DNA of 64,000 bases from Pseudomonas mandelii (lineage in GTDB: Bacteria; Pseudomonadota; Gammaproteobacteria; Pseudomonadales; Pseudomonadaceae). Made by a program: the position numbers and the translations under genes. Location of the stretch: NCBI RefSeq assembly GCF_024138395.1, contig NZ_JAMYDU010000010.1, positions 1 through 64,000 on the forward strand, read 5' to 3'. Numbering within the stretch: position 1 is the first letter of the stretch; the number at the start of each line of letters is the position of its first letter. Under the pieces are notes generated by a model. The model worked only from the letters and a program-made list of their open reading frames with translations. It searched no databases and was not told the DNA's origin. Positions 63,163-64,000 of the stretch are shown here, piece after piece.

Positions 63163-64000
63163 CTAATCAATACTGCGCGGCAACTGCAACGTCACCCGCA
63201 ACCCGCCTTCACGCAGGTTTTGCAGGCTGACTTCACCGCCATGGCTATGGGCAATATTGCGTGCAATCCCCAGCCCCAAGCCGTAACCCTGCTGCTGCCC
63301 GGCCAAGCGGAAGTGCGGCTCGAACACTTGCTCCAGTCGCTGCTCCGGCACGCCCGGCCCTTCATCGTCGACATGCAGGACAAACGCGCTTTCGTCGTCA
63401 TCGATGTGCAGATGCGCGTTCCGCCCATATTTCAAGGCGTTGTCGATCAGATTGCCAATGCAACGCTTGAGCGCCAACGGCTTGCCGGGATACGGCGCCA
63501 GCGCCCGGCCATCCTGGGTCACGCGGCCGTTGCCGTTAGGTGCCAGATACGGTTCCACCAGACAGTCGAGCACATGATTGAGATCCACCGGCTCGATGTT
63601 CTCGTGGATGTCGGTATCTTTCACGCATTGCAACGCACCCTTGACCAGCAGCTCCAGCTCATCCAGATCACGACCGAACTTGGCTTGCAGCTTTTCGTCT
63701 TCAAGCAATTCCACCCGCAGTCGCAGCCGGGTAATCGGTGTGCGCAAGTCATGGGAAATCGCGCTGAACAACTGGCTGCGTTCGGTCAGGTAACGGCTGA
63801 TACGTTCGCGCATCGCATTGAAGGCGCGGCCCACCTCCACCACTTCACTGCCGCCGCCCTCGGCCACCGGTTCGACTTCGGCACCCAGAGACATGTCCCG
63901 CGCCGCCCGCGCCAATCGCTTGAGCGGCCGGCTCTGCCAGTGCACCAACAGGCCGATGAACAGCAGCAGGAAACCGCTGGTGAGCACGATGAACCAGACC
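63163..64000 (-). CDS. Sensor histidine kinase (GltS/GtrS-like), partial
   Basis: C-terminal part of a membrane kinase that runs off the right edge; the frame is open to base 64000, and what precedes (VWFIVLTSGFLLLFIGLLVH) is the second membrane helix. HAMP region RPLKRLARAARDMSLGAE, phospho-acceptor H-box SAISHDLRTPITRLRLRVEL, N-box GNLIDNALKYG, and G-boxes DEGPGVPEQ and GLGLGIARNIAHSHGG are all intact. The position next to gts genes fits the kinase of the GltR/GtrS two-component system, which responds to 2-ketogluconate or glucose in Pseudomonas; the response regulator should lie just outside. Confidence 0.88.
   Translation of the reverse strand, partial: VWFIVLTSGFLLLFIGLLVHWQSRPLKRLARAARDMSLGAEVEPVAEGGGSEVVEVGRAFNAMRERISRYLTERSQLFSAISHDLRTPITRLRLRVELLEDEKLQAKFGRDLDELELLVKGALQCVKDTDIHENIEPVDLNHVLDCLVEPYLAPNGNGRVTQDGRALAPYPGKPLALKRCIGNLIDNALKYGRNAHLHIDDDESAFVLHVDDEGPGVPEQRLEQVFEPHFRLAGQQQGYGLGLGIARNIAHSHGGEVSLQNLREGGLRVTLQLPRSID

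Overview
The window reads as a chromosomal segment of a Pseudomonas of the P. fluorescens group. The evidence is GC-rich coding sequence, a complete glucose-uptake and Entner-Doudoroff locus (gts/oprB/hexR/zwf/pgl/eda), a fadD2-fadD1 / hydrolase-phaJ neighbourhood as I remember it from P. aeruginosa, and three families of paired REP-like palindromes typical of this group. I see no rRNA, tRNA, CRISPR array, insertion sequence or integrase.

Layout. (1) 1-6.3 kb, minus strand: a two-partner secretion pair, an FhaC/ShlB-type transporter followed by a filamentous-haemagglutinin-type exoprotein that runs off the left edge. (2) 6.6-19.8 kb: housekeeping and small-metabolism genes (DEAD-box helicase, MscS channel, EamA exporter, azoR, LysR regulator, hydrolase, periplasmic cyclophilin, ABC exporter, GNAT, GyrI-like protein, LysE exporter, alaC). 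(3) 20-23.2 kb: gluconate uptake and phosphorylation (gntP, gntK) with a divergent LacI-type gntR and three GntR-like operators. (4) 23.2-35.1 kb: a glutathione transferase and an SDR, then an accessory stretch. It holds three genes of unknown function (129 aa, about 144 aa and frameshifted, 969 aa) with lower-GC segments. All three share one dyad motif at a near-constant distance upstream. A soluble PAS-PAS chemoreceptor lies among them, with the decayed 5' end of a second copy nearby, together with an ECF sigma factor fused by overlap to a binding protein and a fatty-acid desaturase. (5) 35.1-50.2 kb: def2 with a YihY protein, CsbD, fadD1/fadD2, a hydrolase with phaJ, an AaeB/DUF1656/AaeA-like efflux operon, DUF2383 and DUF3820 proteins, a class V aminotransferase and an intradiol dioxygenase. 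(6) 50.4-64 kb: eda-pgl-zwf divergent from hexR, a frameshifted hexose-6-phosphate mutarotase, oprB, gtsDCBA, an AGE-family sugar isomerase, and a sensor kinase (GltS/GtrS-like) cut by the right edge.

How it works together. OprB admits glucose to the periplasm, GtsABCD imports it, Zwf-Pgl-Eda channel it to pyruvate and glyceraldehyde 3-phosphate, HexR represses zwf and its own gene, and the kinase at the right edge probably senses the sugar. Gluconate enters through GntP/GntK under GntR. Five of these genes carry an A-rich AAnAAnAA element at the ribosome-binding site, which suggests joint Hfq/Crc catabolite repression.

The least explained material is the accessory stretch at 24.7-35.1 kb: a candidate small regulon of unknown proteins behind the CTGTAATTTYTGACAG motif, one member with a modular C-terminus and another with a frameshift.
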